From Actinomyces sp. ZJ308 (GTDB taxonomy: Bacteria > Actinomycetota > Actinomycetes > Actinomycetales > Actinomycetaceae): a stretch of DNA of 50,896 bases. The translations under genes and the position numbers were made by a program. The stretch spans positions 1 through 50,896 of the forward strand of contig NZ_JAAIJY010000026.1 of NCBI RefSeq assembly GCF_011752065.1, read 5' to 3'. This document shows, one piece after another, positions 1 to 8,010 of the stretch (position 1 is the first letter of the stretch; every line of letters begins with the position of its first letter). The notes beneath the pieces were generated by a model, which had not been told where the DNA came from, made no database searches, and worked only from the letters and a program-made list of their open reading frames with translations.

Positions 1-73
1 CACGCAGCCAGGACTCAAGCACCTCCAGGTCACCCTCACGCACAACCAGTCCAGGAGCAGGTCTATTCGCCAT
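1..73 (-). CDS. Partial gene, possible transposase N-terminus
   Basis: An ATG at 73 opens a frame that runs off the left edge and gives 24 visible residues beginning MANRPAPGLVVREGDLEVL. A short leader followed by a 'V-R-E-x-D...L..WLR' stretch resembles the helix-turn-helix start of IS630-like transposases. This is inference from a short fragment. The remaining 50 bp before the kinase stop codon would then hold the element's end, but I could not identify a terminal repeat there. Confidence 0.4.
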   Translation of the reverse strand, partial: MANRPAPGLVVREGDLEVLESWLR

Positions 74-123
74 ACCCCCATCATCCTAAGCACCAACCAC
101 AAAACAACTAACGACACGCGACA

Positions 124-2202
124 CTAGCCGCCGAGGAATGGGGAGGAGTCGGGTGGCGGCATCAGACCGGCGAAGGTCAGCAGAAGCGCGATGACACCAA
201 TGGTGAGCAGGATCGTCATCGTGCGCCGTCTGCTGTGCTCACTGGGGACGAGCATGTTGACGATATGGGCGCCGCCCCGTCGGGTCGCCGCGCCCCACGG
301 CACCAGCCACATAACAAGAAGACAGGTGGCGATCTCCACCAGGAAGAAGAGAACGAAACGGGTAAGGAGCGGAACCGAGCTCAGAGTCGAGGAGTTCTCC
401 CCTATCAGTCCAGACGAGGAGGAGACCGATAAGATGAGGGCGCCGATCGCCAGGGCGATGAGAAAGGCGAAGCCGACAGACACCAGCGAGCGCAGGAGGT
501 ACCACGGGGTCGCCGCCCACATGCGAGAGGTGTCGCCCGGCGAGGTGGAGCCGCGCTGGAGCCGGTTCCAGCGCCGAGCATCCTGAGCTCTCCCCACGGT
601 GCCGGCAATGACCGCTAGAAGCGCTGCGAAGATCGCCATCCAACCCGGCCTTGTGATGCCCGTTGCGGACATCGCGAACCAGAGGGCCATCATCACCTGC
701 GGGCGGCGTCGCGGCTCCTGCGCCCACTCCGGTAAGTCTCCTGTTCGGGCGGGAGCGCTGAAGCGACGAACCTGCGCGGGTCGCGCACCGGTCATCATCG
801 GCCCCGTCATCGCGCCGGTCGCCGGCGCGGCCACAGGGCGGGGGGCGGACTGGGCGTAGCCGGCCGGGGAGGCGGTCGGCTGGTACCCCGAGTAGGGGAA
901 CATCGGTACCTGCCCGGATGGCGCGGGCCGCGGATAGGCTCCCGACGGCGTCACAGGGGCGGGGCTCCCGACGCCGTACTGCATCGACTGCGCCTGACCG
1001 ATCGGCATTGAGGCGCTGTTCCGGTACCACGAGCGAGGAGGAATGGCCGGTGGGGGCTGAACCGACGCGGTGGAGGACGCCGACGGCGCGCCGTAGCCGT
1101 ACCCGCCCTCAGCGGCCGAGCCTGCGGAGACGGGGCTGCCGTACGCGGCCGGAGACGCGGAATGTGCACTGCCGGCGCTCTGCTGAACGCCGTAGCCCGG
1201 TGCGACGCCGTAGCTCGGGCCGGCGCCGTACCCGGGGACGAAGGTGCTGGTACTCGTCTCCGACTCCTCGGAGCCGTCTTCCGGCTCCTGCGGCCCCAGG
1301 AGACGGTCGACGGCCTCCTGGCCGGTGCCGCCCTCGGCGATCTCGTCGAGCACCTCCAGCAGGCCGTCCGGGCTGAGCCGGTCCTCCGCCTCCGGGGCGA
1401 GCGCCGCCGTGAAGGCCCGCGCCAGCGCAGGATTCTCCTGCTCCAGATTGCCCAGTTCCGGAGTGCCCGCGTAGACGCGGCGGAAGACCACCTGCCACGC
1501 CCCCGAGCCGAAGGGCGCCAGCCCGGTGACGGTGAACAGGAGCACGCCCGCGCAGGCGTACCAGTCGACCTCGGCGGTCGGCTCCCCGCCGTCGAGCATC
1601 TCCGGCGGGATGAAGCCGGGCGTGCCCGTGACCTGACCGGTCTGGGTGAGTCGGACGTCGTCGGCCACCTGGGCGATGCCGAAGTCGATGAGAACCGGGC
1701 CCTGCGCGCCGAGCATGACGTTGGAGGGCTTGAGGTCGCGGTGGATGACGCCGGCGGAGTGGACCGCGCGCAGCGAGTCGACCAGCCCGTGAGCCAGGTC
1801 GGCCAGGTCCCGGGCGTCGGTGGTCAGGTCGTAGACGCCCTCGTGCTCCACCTCGTGCTGCAGGGTGGGGCCCTCGACGAGCTCGGTGATGACGAAGGTG
1901 ATGCCCTGGGACCCGTCCCCGGTCTCGATGTCCAGGATCCGGGCCACGCGCGTGTCCCTCACCCGGGCCAGGACGCTGGCCTCGCGGTCCAGGCGACGTC
2001 GGGCCGTGGGGTCCGCGGCGATCTGGGGGTGGAGGATCTTCATGGCCACGTGGCGGCCGCCCTCGTCGGCGGCCTCCCACACCACGCCCATGCCCCCGGC
2101 GCCCAGGCGACGCAGAAGCCGGTAACCCCCTACCAGGGTGCCGGCGCGCAACTTGCTCAGGGTGACCGGCTCGCCCGGCTGCGCGTCGAAGTTCTGCGTC
2201 AT
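124..2202 (-). CDS. Membrane-anchored serine/threonine protein kinase
   Basis: This is a Hanks-type (PknB-like) kinase that phosphorylates Ser/Thr on proteins. The N-terminal ~290 residues hold the kinase domain: glycine loop GAGGMGVVWEA, the AMKIL lysine, HRDLKPSNV catalytic loop, DFG in LIDFGIAQ, and TPGFIPPEM in the activation segment. A Gly/Pro/Ser/Tyr-rich linker of about 200 residues follows. The last ~190 residues contain four or five hydrophobic segments, so the kinase sits in the cytoplasm on a polytopic C-terminal anchor. It has no PASTA repeats and no single-pass topology, unlike PknB. The ATG at 2202 is chosen. A GTG at 2211, eight bases after a TATAGC hexamer, could be a leaderless alternative. 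Its substrates cannot be inferred from the neighbours. Confidence 0.9.
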   Translation of the reverse strand: MTQNFDAQPGEPVTLSKLRAGTLVGGYRLLRRLGAGGMGVVWEAADEGGRHVAMKILHPQIAADPTARRRLDREASVLARVRDTRVARILDIETGDGSQGITFVITELVEGPTLQHEVEHEGVYDLTTDARDLADLAHGLVDSLRAVHSAGVIHRDLKPSNVMLGAQGPVLIDFGIAQVADDVRLTQTGQVTGTPGFIPPEMLDGGEPTAEVDWYACAGVLLFTVTGLAPFGSGAWQVVFRRVYAGTPELGNLEQENPALARAFTAALAPEAEDRLSPDGLLEVLDEIAEGGTGQEAVDRLLGPQEPEDGSEESETSTSTFVPGYGAGPSYGVAPGYGVQQSAGSAHSASPAAYGSPVSAGSAAEGGYGYGAPSASSTASVQPPPAIPPRSWYRNSASMPIGQAQSMQYGVGSPAPVTPSGAYPRPAPSGQVPMFPYSGYQPTASPAGYAQSAPRPVAAPATGAMTGPMMTGARPAQVRRFSAPARTGDLPEWAQEPRRRPQVMMALWFAMSATGITRPGWMAIFAALLAVIAGTVGRAQDARRWNRLQRGSTSPGDTSRMWAATPWYLLRSLVSVGFAFLIALAIGALILSVSSSSGLIGENSSTLSSVPLLTRFVLFFLVEIATCLLVMWLVPWGAATRRGGAHIVNMLVPSEHSRRRTMTILLTIGVIALLLTFAGLMPPPDSSPFLGG

Positions 2203-2573
2203 GACCCCCACAGTACCGGGCTATATCGGCTCGCGGGCTCCCCGCCCCTGTGGGGCTCTTCGCCCGACTGTGGGCCATATCGCGGGACAAAAGCCAGCGC
2301 TGGAGCCGCATTCCCGGCGGTCGGGGAGGCCGTCGGCGGCGGCCGGGATGGGGAGGGCTCCACCCGCCGGCGCGGGGCCTTTCGCCGCCATCACCGCAGA
2401 AGATCATGCTGAAAGTTCGCTGTGAATCGCTGGTCAAAGCCGGGAACGTGTGTCAAGATGAGCCCGTCCACGGTCGAATGGCTGACCGCGGTACGTGTCA
2501 ATGCGGACACGCATCGGCACCTTTCACGACGGATCGTCCGGCACGTACCTGCCGGTGAAGGGAAGCACCACCC
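2203..2573. promoter_or_regulatory. Divergent intergenic region with operator-like inverted repeats
   Basis: This gene-free stretch separates the kinase (leftward) from the sugar-ABC ATPase (rightward) and must carry both promoters. CGTGTC at 2494-2499 pairs with GACACG at 2506-2511 around a 6-nt loop. GGTACGTG at 2490-2497 pairs with CACGTACC at 2542-2549. Nested dyads just upstream of a carbohydrate-uptake gene suggest a repressor site, but no known operator consensus was recognised. Confidence 0.4.
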
Positions 2574-3701
2574 ATGGCAACTGTTACTTTCGAGAACGCC
2601 ACGCGCATTTACCCGGGCAATGACCGCCCCAGTGTTGACGCTCTCAACCTCGAGATCGCCGATGGCGAGTTCCTCGTGCTCGTTGGCCCCTCCGGCTGCG
2701 GTAAGTCCACCTCCCTGCGCATGCTCGCGGGCCTGGAGGACGTCAACGCCGGTCGTATTCTCATTGGTGACCGCGACGTCACCGACGTTCAGCCCAAGGA
2801 CCGTGACATCGCCATGGTCTTCCAGAACTACGCGCTCTACCCGCACATGACCGTCCACGACAACATGGGCTTCGCCCTGAAGATCGCGGGCACCCCCAAG
2901 GCCGAGATCGACAAGCGCGTGCGTGAGGCCGCCAAGATCCTGGGCCTGACCGAGTACCTGGACCGCAAGCCCAAGGCGCTCTCCGGTGGTCAGCGTCAGC
3001 GTGTGGCCATGGGGCGCGCCATCGTGCGCAAGCCCAAGGTCTTCCTCATGGACGAGCCGCTGTCCAACCTGGACGCCAAGCTCCGCGTCCAGACCCGCAC
3101 CCAGATCGCCTCGCTCCAGCGCTCGCTGGGCGTCACCACGGTCTACGTCACCCACGACCAGACCGAGGCCCTCACCATGGGCGACCGCATCGCGGTCCTC
3201 AAGGACGGCGTGCTCCAGCAGGTCGGCACCCCGCGCGAGATGTACGACCACCCCGCCAACGAGTTCGTCGCAGGCTTCATCGGCTCGCCGGCCATGAACC
3301 TGGGCCAGTTCACGGTCAAGGGGGACGTCGCCACCGTCGGCGCCGCCAAGATCCAGCTGTCCAAGGCGACCCTGGACGCCATCACCCCCGAGGACGGCGG
3401 CAAGGTGACCATCGGGTTCCGGCCCGAGTCGCTCGACGTCGTCTCCGCCCAGGACGAGCACTCCATCCCGGTGCGCCTGTCCTTCGTCGAGGAGCTGGGC
3501 TCCGACGCCTACATCTACGGCGAGCTCGTGGGTGCCGAGGAGTCCGAGGCCAAGCTCGGCTCGGGTGAGGACTCCAGCCAGATCATCGTGCGCGTGCCCC
3601 CGCGTACCGCCCCCGAGCCGGGTGAGACCGTCTACGTGCGGATCCGTCCCGGTCAGGAGCACATCTTCTCCGCCTCCACCGGCAAGCGCCTGCCTGCCTG
3701 A
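2574..3701 (+). CDS. ugpC: Sugar ABC transporter ATP-binding protein (MsiK/UgpC/MalK family)
   Basis: This is the ATPase subunit that powers carbohydrate ABC importers (CUT1 family). Walker A GPSGCGKST lies at residues 38-46, followed by the Q-loop in MVFQNYALYPHMTV, signature LSGGQRQRVAMGRAI, Walker B VFLMDEP and the H-loop in VYVTHDQTEA. The C-terminal ~130 residues form the TOBE/MalK regulatory barrel. The 375-aa length is normal. A clear Shine-Dalgarno sequence (GAAGGGAAG) precedes the ATG. No permease or binding-protein gene is adjacent. In actinobacteria such orphan ATPases (MsiK type) usually serve several sugar importers, so the same role is inferred here. Confidence 0.93.
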   Translation: MATVTFENATRIYPGNDRPSVDALNLEIADGEFLVLVGPSGCGKSTSLRMLAGLEDVNAGRILIGDRDVTDVQPKDRDIAMVFQNYALYPHMTVHDNMGFALKIAGTPKAEIDKRVREAAKILGLTEYLDRKPKALSGGQRQRVAMGRAIVRKPKVFLMDEPLSNLDAKLRVQTRTQIASLQRSLGVTTVYVTHDQTEALTMGDRIAVLKDGVLQQVGTPREMYDHPANEFVAGFIGSPAMNLGQFTVKGDVATVGAAKIQLSKATLDAITPEDGGKVTIGFRPESLDVVSAQDEHSIPVRLSFVEELGSDAYIYGELVGAEESEAKLGSGEDSSQIIVRVPPRTAPEPGETVYVRIRPGQEHIFSASTGKRLPA

Positions 3702-3710
3702 GGATGCTGA

Positions 3711-3754
3711 CGACGACGGCGCCGTTCCCTCTCGCGGGGGCGGCGCCGTCGTCG
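3711..3754 (+). terminator. Hairpin downstream of the sugar-ABC ATPase
   Basis: Perfect 14-bp arms, CGACGACGGCGCCG at 3711-3724 and its complement at 3741-3754, surround a 16-nt loop and begin nine bases after the stop codon. There is no T tract, which is common in high-GC actinobacteria, so termination efficiency is uncertain. Confidence 0.6.
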
Positions 3755-3952
3755 CGCTCACCGGGGCGGGGTCGGTCCGGGGCACCGGACCGGCCGTGCC
3801 GACCGGCGGGCGGCCGCGCGGCGCCGTCGGACACCGGACTGGAGACCGCCCCGCTCGGTGAGAAACGGATCGCCCCCCGACGCCGTGAAGGGTGTGGGCT
3901 GCCGCTCACGCCTCGAAAGGCGAAGGGGGCCCTGGCCTGAAAGAATGACGTC

Positions 3953-5329
3953 ATGTCCCAGTCCATGAAGATCACGGCGGCGACGATTGACCCGGCGCTG
4001 CTTGACCTCCCTTGGGAGACGGCCCTGGAGGAGTGGCCCACCGAGGTCCTCGCCGCGCTGCCCCGTGGTCTGTCCCGCCACATCGTGCGCTTCGTCAACC
4101 TCTCCGAGCGCGTCATCGCGGTCAAGGAGATCGGCGAGTCCGTGGCGCACCGCGAGTACGAGCTCCTGCGCGACCTGCTGCGGCTGGGGGCGCCCTGCGT
4201 GCAGCCGACGGCGGTCATCACCGGCCGGCGCAGCGTCAGGGGGGAGGAGCTCAACTCCGTGCTCATCACCGAGCACCTGTCCTACTCCCTGCCCTACCGG
4301 GCGCTGTTCAGCCAGTACATGCGGCCCGAGACCGCCACCCGGCTCATCGACGCGCTCGCCGTGCTGCTGGTGCGCCTGCACCTGCTGGGCTTCTACTGGG
4401 GGGACGTGTCCCTGTCCAACACGCTCTTCCGCCGCGACGCCGGCGCCTTCGCCGCCTACCTCGTGGACGCCGAGACCGGTGAGCTCCACCCCGAGGGGCT
4501 CACCGAGGGCAAGCGCCTCTACGACATCGACGTGGCCCGCACCAACATCATCGGCGAGCTCATGGACCTGCAGGCCGGCGCCCTGCTGGAGCCGAGCGTG
4601 GACACCATCGAGGTCGGGGACCGCATCGTCAGCCGCTACACCGAGCTGTGGGACGTCCTCACCGCCGAGGAGTCCTTCTCCATGGATGAGCGCTGGCGCC
4701 TGCGCCGCCGGGTCCAGCGACTCAATGAGATGGGCTACGACGTCGCCGAGCTGACCATGAACACCGATTCCCAGGGCGAGCACATCACCATCCAGCCCAA
4801 GGTCGTCGACGCCGGCCACTACCACCGTCAGGTGATGCGGCTGACCGGCCTGGACGTCCAGGAGCGCCAGGGGCAGCGCATGCTCAACGACCTGGAGGCC
4901 TACCGGGCCATGTCCGGGCGCAGTGACGACCCCATCGAGCTCGTGGCCCACGCCTGGCTGGCGGAGGTCTTCGAGCCCACCATCCACGCGGTCCCCATGG
5001 AGATGCGCCGCAAGCTCGAGCCGGCGGAGATCTTCCACGAGATCCTGGAGCACCGCTGGTACATGTCCGAGGCGCAGGACCGCTACGTCACCACCCAGGA
5101 GGCGGTGGACGACTATGTGGCCACGGTGCTGCCCCAGCACCGTGACGAGCGGGCCTACCTCGGGGTCGGGGACACCCAGGAGATGGAGGCGATCGTCGTC
5201 GACGACGAGTCCGAGGAGCCCCTGCCCGAGGACGACGCCGAGTTCGCCGCCCGCGACGAGCAGACGCTGGCCGACTACGCGGCCAACCCCTTCGGCTTCA
5301 CCGCCGGCATGAAGTTCAAGGGGGAATAG
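3953..5329 (+). CDS. DUF4032 protein with a kinase-like fold
   Basis: This is a 458-aa DUF4032-type protein. The N-terminal half resembles lipopolysaccharide-kinase/RIO-like folds: a VIAVKEIGE lysine strand, a 'REYELLRDL' helix, the catalytic-loop-like GDVSLSNTLF and a later acidic YLVDAETGEL in the DFG position. No signal peptide or membrane segment is visible. The C-terminal half carries the conserved DUF4032 region and an acidic tail. The biochemical role is unknown, and kinase activity is only inferred from the fold-like motifs. It lies 251 bp downstream of the sugar-ABC ATPase, beyond a hairpin, so it probably has its own promoter. Confidence 0.85.
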   Translation: MSQSMKITAATIDPALLDLPWETALEEWPTEVLAALPRGLSRHIVRFVNLSERVIAVKEIGESVAHREYELLRDLLRLGAPCVQPTAVITGRRSVRGEELNSVLITEHLSYSLPYRALFSQYMRPETATRLIDALAVLLVRLHLLGFYWGDVSLSNTLFRRDAGAFAAYLVDAETGELHPEGLTEGKRLYDIDVARTNIIGELMDLQAGALLEPSVDTIEVGDRIVSRYTELWDVLTAEESFSMDERWRLRRRVQRLNEMGYDVAELTMNTDSQGEHITIQPKVVDAGHYHRQVMRLTGLDVQERQGQRMLNDLEAYRAMSGRSDDPIELVAHAWLAEVFEPTIHAVPMEMRRKLEPAEIFHEILEHRWYMSEAQDRYVTTQEAVDDYVATVLPQHRDERAYLGVGDTQEMEAIVVDDESEEPLPEDDAEFAARDEQTLADYAANPFGFTAGMKFKGE

Positions 5330-5357
5330 AGACGGGGGAGCGGCAGGCAGGGAGCGA

Positions 5358-5555
5358 GTGCGCCGTCGGGCCTCCCGCTTCAACCGTAATCCGGGAGTGC
5401 TGACGTTCCAGAAGCTCGAGGGCCCCACGCCTTCTGAGCGCAGGGATGCCGCCACGATGAAAACCATGTTCATCGTCCTTCTTGGCGGGATGCTTCTCAC
5501 GATGATCCCTATCGCATTGCTCGCGTGGTTCGTGAGCAGCCTGGGGCCGCCGTAA
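5358..5555 (+). pseudogene. C-terminal remnant of the small membrane protein family
   Basis: A 65-codon frame from GTG 5358 matches the last ~57 residues of the intact paralog at 6066-6527: RAS.....NPGVLTFQKLEG aligns with RAS.....DPGALSFGKLRG. A single hydrophobic helix ending in a W-F motif follows (ALLAWFVSS versus ALVSWFTMR). The N-terminal beta-rich domain is missing. It lies 28 bp after the DUF4032 stop codon. It is most simply read as the 3' half of a decayed tandem copy, although a short membrane peptide could still be made. Confidence 0.7.
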
Positions 5556-5603
5556 CCTGATGAGAGAGAGTGTTCGGCCCGGTTAAGGACTTGGAGACAG
5601 GCG

Positions 5604-5667
5604 GAGTGATGACGAGAGAGGCATCGGTGTGACGGCGAATGTCCCCGCTTTTCAGGCCCTGACCGGG
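5604..5667 (+). pseudogene. N-terminal remnant of a second copy of the small membrane protein family
   Basis: The ribosome-binding site and first 13 codons (GTG start at 5629, MTANVPAFQALTG) repeat those of the intact paralog at 6040-6105 almost base for base. The reading frame then continues into unrelated sequence with no family resemblance. The copy was therefore truncated after its start region. The matching segment is about 64 bp. Confidence 0.75.
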
Positions 5668-5840
5668 GTGTCTGTTGGCCGGTGCGATGGATGTCGTAGC
5701 GGAGGCAGGGGCTTGACCCCTGCGTTCACATGGTCGTCGAGGCCGCACCTCGAAGGCTCGAACCGGAGAGCCATGGATACGGCACTGGGACAAGGGCTCG
5801 GCGGCCTCGGATCACCAGGAAGCCCGCGTCACGTCGCCGG

Positions 5841-5964
5841 GGTGTCCACAGGAATGACATTGGACCCCCAGCCCACAGATTCGATCCGGCGGATCGGCGT
5901 GATTCCAACGATCTGCCCGCCCCTCGCGAGCCGGGATCCTTCTAATGTCATTTCTGTGGACACC
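5841..5964. repeat. 124-bp element with 24-bp inverted termini (MITE-like)
   Basis: GGTGTCCACAGGAATGACAT at 5841-5860, extending to 5864, is the inverted complement of 5941-5964, matching at 22 of 24 positions. The enclosed 76 bp carry no gene. The arms are too far apart for an ordinary terminator and resemble the ends of a small non-autonomous transposable element. No target duplication was evident by eye. The element lies within the remains of the second paralog copy. Confidence 0.55.
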
Positions 5965-6065
5965 GAAGGACTGGCGCGCTCACCGCAGGTCGAGGAATAC
6001 GGCAACCATGCAGCGGACACTCCAATGAATAAGCCTTACGGAGTGACGACGAGAGAGGTATCGAT

Positions 6066-6527
6066 ATGACGGCGAATGTCCCCGCTTTTCAGGCCCTGAC
6101 CGGGGCGACGCCGGAGAACAGTGCCTTCATCGACCTGTACTTCGACCCGTCCGTCTCGCTGCCAGGGAAGAGCACCGTGTCCGTCACGATCAACAGTTGG
6201 CAGCTGCGCCTGTCCGCGGGCCAGTCCGTGAGGATCGCGGTACCGCCGGGGTCGGTGAGTGTGGTCGTCGACTGTTTCACAGCATTCCTGAGCCCTAAGC
6301 CGCGTCTTCAGTTCGCGGTGCAGCCCGGTCAGATGGTCCCGGTGTTCTACCGCGCTTCCATTCTCCGAGGCGATCCGGGCGCCCTGAGCTTCGGAAAGCT
6401 CCGCGGTATGTCCCGCTCCGAGAAGGGATCGCTGATCTTCGTTCTCGTTGTGCTGCTGATGATCCTGATGACGGCGTTGCCTATAGCGTTGGTCAGCTGG
6501 TTCACGATGCGTTCGGTCGCTCCGTAG
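6066..6527 (+). CDS. Small C-terminally membrane-anchored protein, function unknown
   Basis: This is a 153-aa protein that I do not recognise. Residues 1-15 form a short leader. Residues ~17-105 are rich in beta-forming residues (for example STVSVTINSWQLRLSAGQ and GSVSVVVDCF). Residues ~125-147 form one hydrophobic helix near the C-terminus, so the soluble domain is probably held at the membrane by a tail anchor. GAGAGAGG upstream is a good ribosome-binding site. It is the only intact member of a local three-copy family; the remnants at 5358-5555 and 5604-5667 preserve its two ends. Confidence 0.7.
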   Translation: MTANVPAFQALTGATPENSAFIDLYFDPSVSLPGKSTVSVTINSWQLRLSAGQSVRIAVPPGSVSVVVDCFTAFLSPKPRLQFAVQPGQMVPVFYRASILRGDPGALSFGKLRGMSRSEKGSLIFVLVVLLMILMTALPIALVSWFTMRSVAP

Positions 6528-6546
6528 GTCACGCGGTGCGTCCAGT

Positions 6547-6619
6547 CTGCCGCCCTGGCGGCAGTCATGACGACGAGCTCGTGAACAGGCCCCTCCATAC
6601 GCTCGAGCCGGCTGGCTCG
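6547..6619. terminator. Hairpins between convergent genes
   Basis: Two hairpins separate the rightward small membrane protein from the leftward hypothetical gene. CTGCCGCC at 6547-6554 pairs with GGCGGCAG at 6557-6564. CGAGCC at 6604-6609 pairs with GGCTCG at 6614-6619. Their position suits bidirectional termination. Neither has a long T tract. Confidence 0.45.
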
Positions 6620-6624
6620 GGCTC

Positions 6625-7866
6625 TCAGGCGCCGAGCTCCTCGGCGACCAGGGCCATCTCCTCGTCGGCGCGCCGACGCAGCTCGCGGTGACGCGTCCAG
6701 GAGGCCAGGGAGACCTCCGTGATGGCGTCCACGAGGAGGAAGGCGCCCACCGCGGCCACCCCGCCCGGAAGGTTCCCGGTCGAGCGGCGACGGCGCACAG
6801 CGGCCCCCAGGAGCGCGCCGCCCAGGCCCGCCTCCAGGAGCGCGGCGCCCCGCACGGCCCACGGCTTGTCCGTCACGGTGCGCACGTAACCCTGCCAGAA
6901 GGCCGATCCCGGGGTGGAGGGGTCGGCCAGCAGCAGGCCCACGCTGCGACCCACGGCGTTGGACAGTCCGCGCGGCTCGTGCACGACGACGCCGGGGACC
7001 TCCACCGGGGCCAGGCGGCCGGTGAGGACCTCCAGCACCCAGTCGGGCAGCCCCAGGGCCTGGAGCATCGCGGCGAAACCGTCGATGCCGGGTTGAACGA
7101 TGGCGGCGGTCGCGGCCTCCAGGTCCGCTCCCGGGATGGCGTCAACGATCCCCGAGGCGTCGGTCAGGTCCGCCAGGAGCTCGTCGACCAGGGACCTCAG
7201 GGCCGGCCCGGGCTCGTCGACCCCGCCCCAGACGTAGCGCGAGGTCATGCCCCAGGAGAAGACGGCGTCGTCCTCCGGGTCCCCGGTGGGGATGGCGCGG
7301 ATGGACATGTCCTCGGCGTCGGCGGTCAGCACCAGGGCCGGCAGGGACTCGTCGTCCCAGCCGAAGGTGCCCAGGTCCGTGCCCTCACCGGAGTACATGA
7401 CGATGCGGCGGTCCAGGCTCGGGGTCGAGGCAACGGCCAGCGGACGCTCCAGCAGCGTGGCCTGCAGGGGCACCATGTAGGCGCTCATCGGGGAGACCAC
7501 CACGGTGCGGGCGCTGGCCGAGCCGTGGCTGGAGATCGTGGGCAGCTCGACGTCGTCGGGCAGGGCGTTGAAGGTGGCCGGCCCCACGGCGACGTCGGCC
7601 GTGAACTCCCGGGCCAGGGACTCCACGAGCTCGCTGACGCGCGGGCCGGGCACCACACCCCCGCGCGAGGGGGGCGTCACCGCGACCCGGCCCTCGACGT
7701 CGGTCATGAGGGTGAGGCTGAGCAGGTGGGTGGTGGCCGGGAACCACTCCAGACGCACGACCACCCCGCGCGCGGCGAAGGCGTCGGCGACGGCCTCCGG
7801 CGTCGTGCCCGGCGCGATGAGTACGCCGTCGGTGCGGTTCCAGCGCTGCGAAGCGTCCTGGGCCAT
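6625..7866 (-). CDS. Hypothetical protein with C-terminal hydrophobic segments
   Basis: A 413-aa protein without a family I can name. The first ~290 residues look soluble and alpha/beta (for example GVVVRLEWFPATTHLLSLTL). The region around residues 330-390 contains hydrophobic Ala/Gly/Leu stretches (EAGLGGALLGAAV and AVGAFLLVDAITEVSLASW) that could be membrane helices, and the protein ends in a charged helix. AGGAGGT five bases before ATG 7866 fixes the start; the frame is open upstream, but that extension lacks a ribosome-binding site. It appears to be transcribed alone, between a convergent gene and the rlmB terminator. Confidence 0.7.
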   Translation of the reverse strand: MAQDASQRWNRTDGVLIAPGTTPEAVADAFAARGVVVRLEWFPATTHLLSLTLMTDVEGRVAVTPPSRGGVVPGPRVSELVESLAREFTADVAVGPATFNALPDDVELPTISSHGSASARTVVVSPMSAYMVPLQATLLERPLAVASTPSLDRRIVMYSGEGTDLGTFGWDDESLPALVLTADAEDMSIRAIPTGDPEDDAVFSWGMTSRYVWGGVDEPGPALRSLVDELLADLTDASGIVDAIPGADLEAATAAIVQPGIDGFAAMLQALGLPDWVLEVLTGRLAPVEVPGVVVHEPRGLSNAVGRSVGLLLADPSTPGSAFWQGYVRTVTDKPWAVRGAALLEAGLGGALLGAAVRRRRSTGNLPGGVAAVGAFLLVDAITEVSLASWTRHRELRRRADEEMALVAEELGA

Positions 7867-7982
7867 GGGGACCTCCTGTGGATCGGATGCGGCCCATTGT
7901 GTCAGCAACGGGGCCTTCATGGGGAAGTGTTCGGGTAATGCCGGGCGTTTGTGACCAGGTCAGCCGGAGCGATTGGGGCAGA

Positions 7983-8007
7983 CGGCCCGGCCGGATCGGT
8001 CGGGCCG
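7983..8007 (-). terminator. Hairpin after rlmB
   Basis: CGGCCCG at 7983-7989 pairs with CGGGCCG at 8001-8007 a few bases beyond the rlmB stop codon, so it probably ends the leftward ispF-cysS-rlmB transcription block. There is no T tract. Confidence 0.45.
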
Positions 8008-8010
8008 GGG

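Noticed and set aside
3758-5500. A 580-codon minus-strand frame over the DUF4032 gene
   Set aside because: It has His/Val/Gly/Leu-rich low-complexity composition, no ribosome-binding site and no family resemblance.
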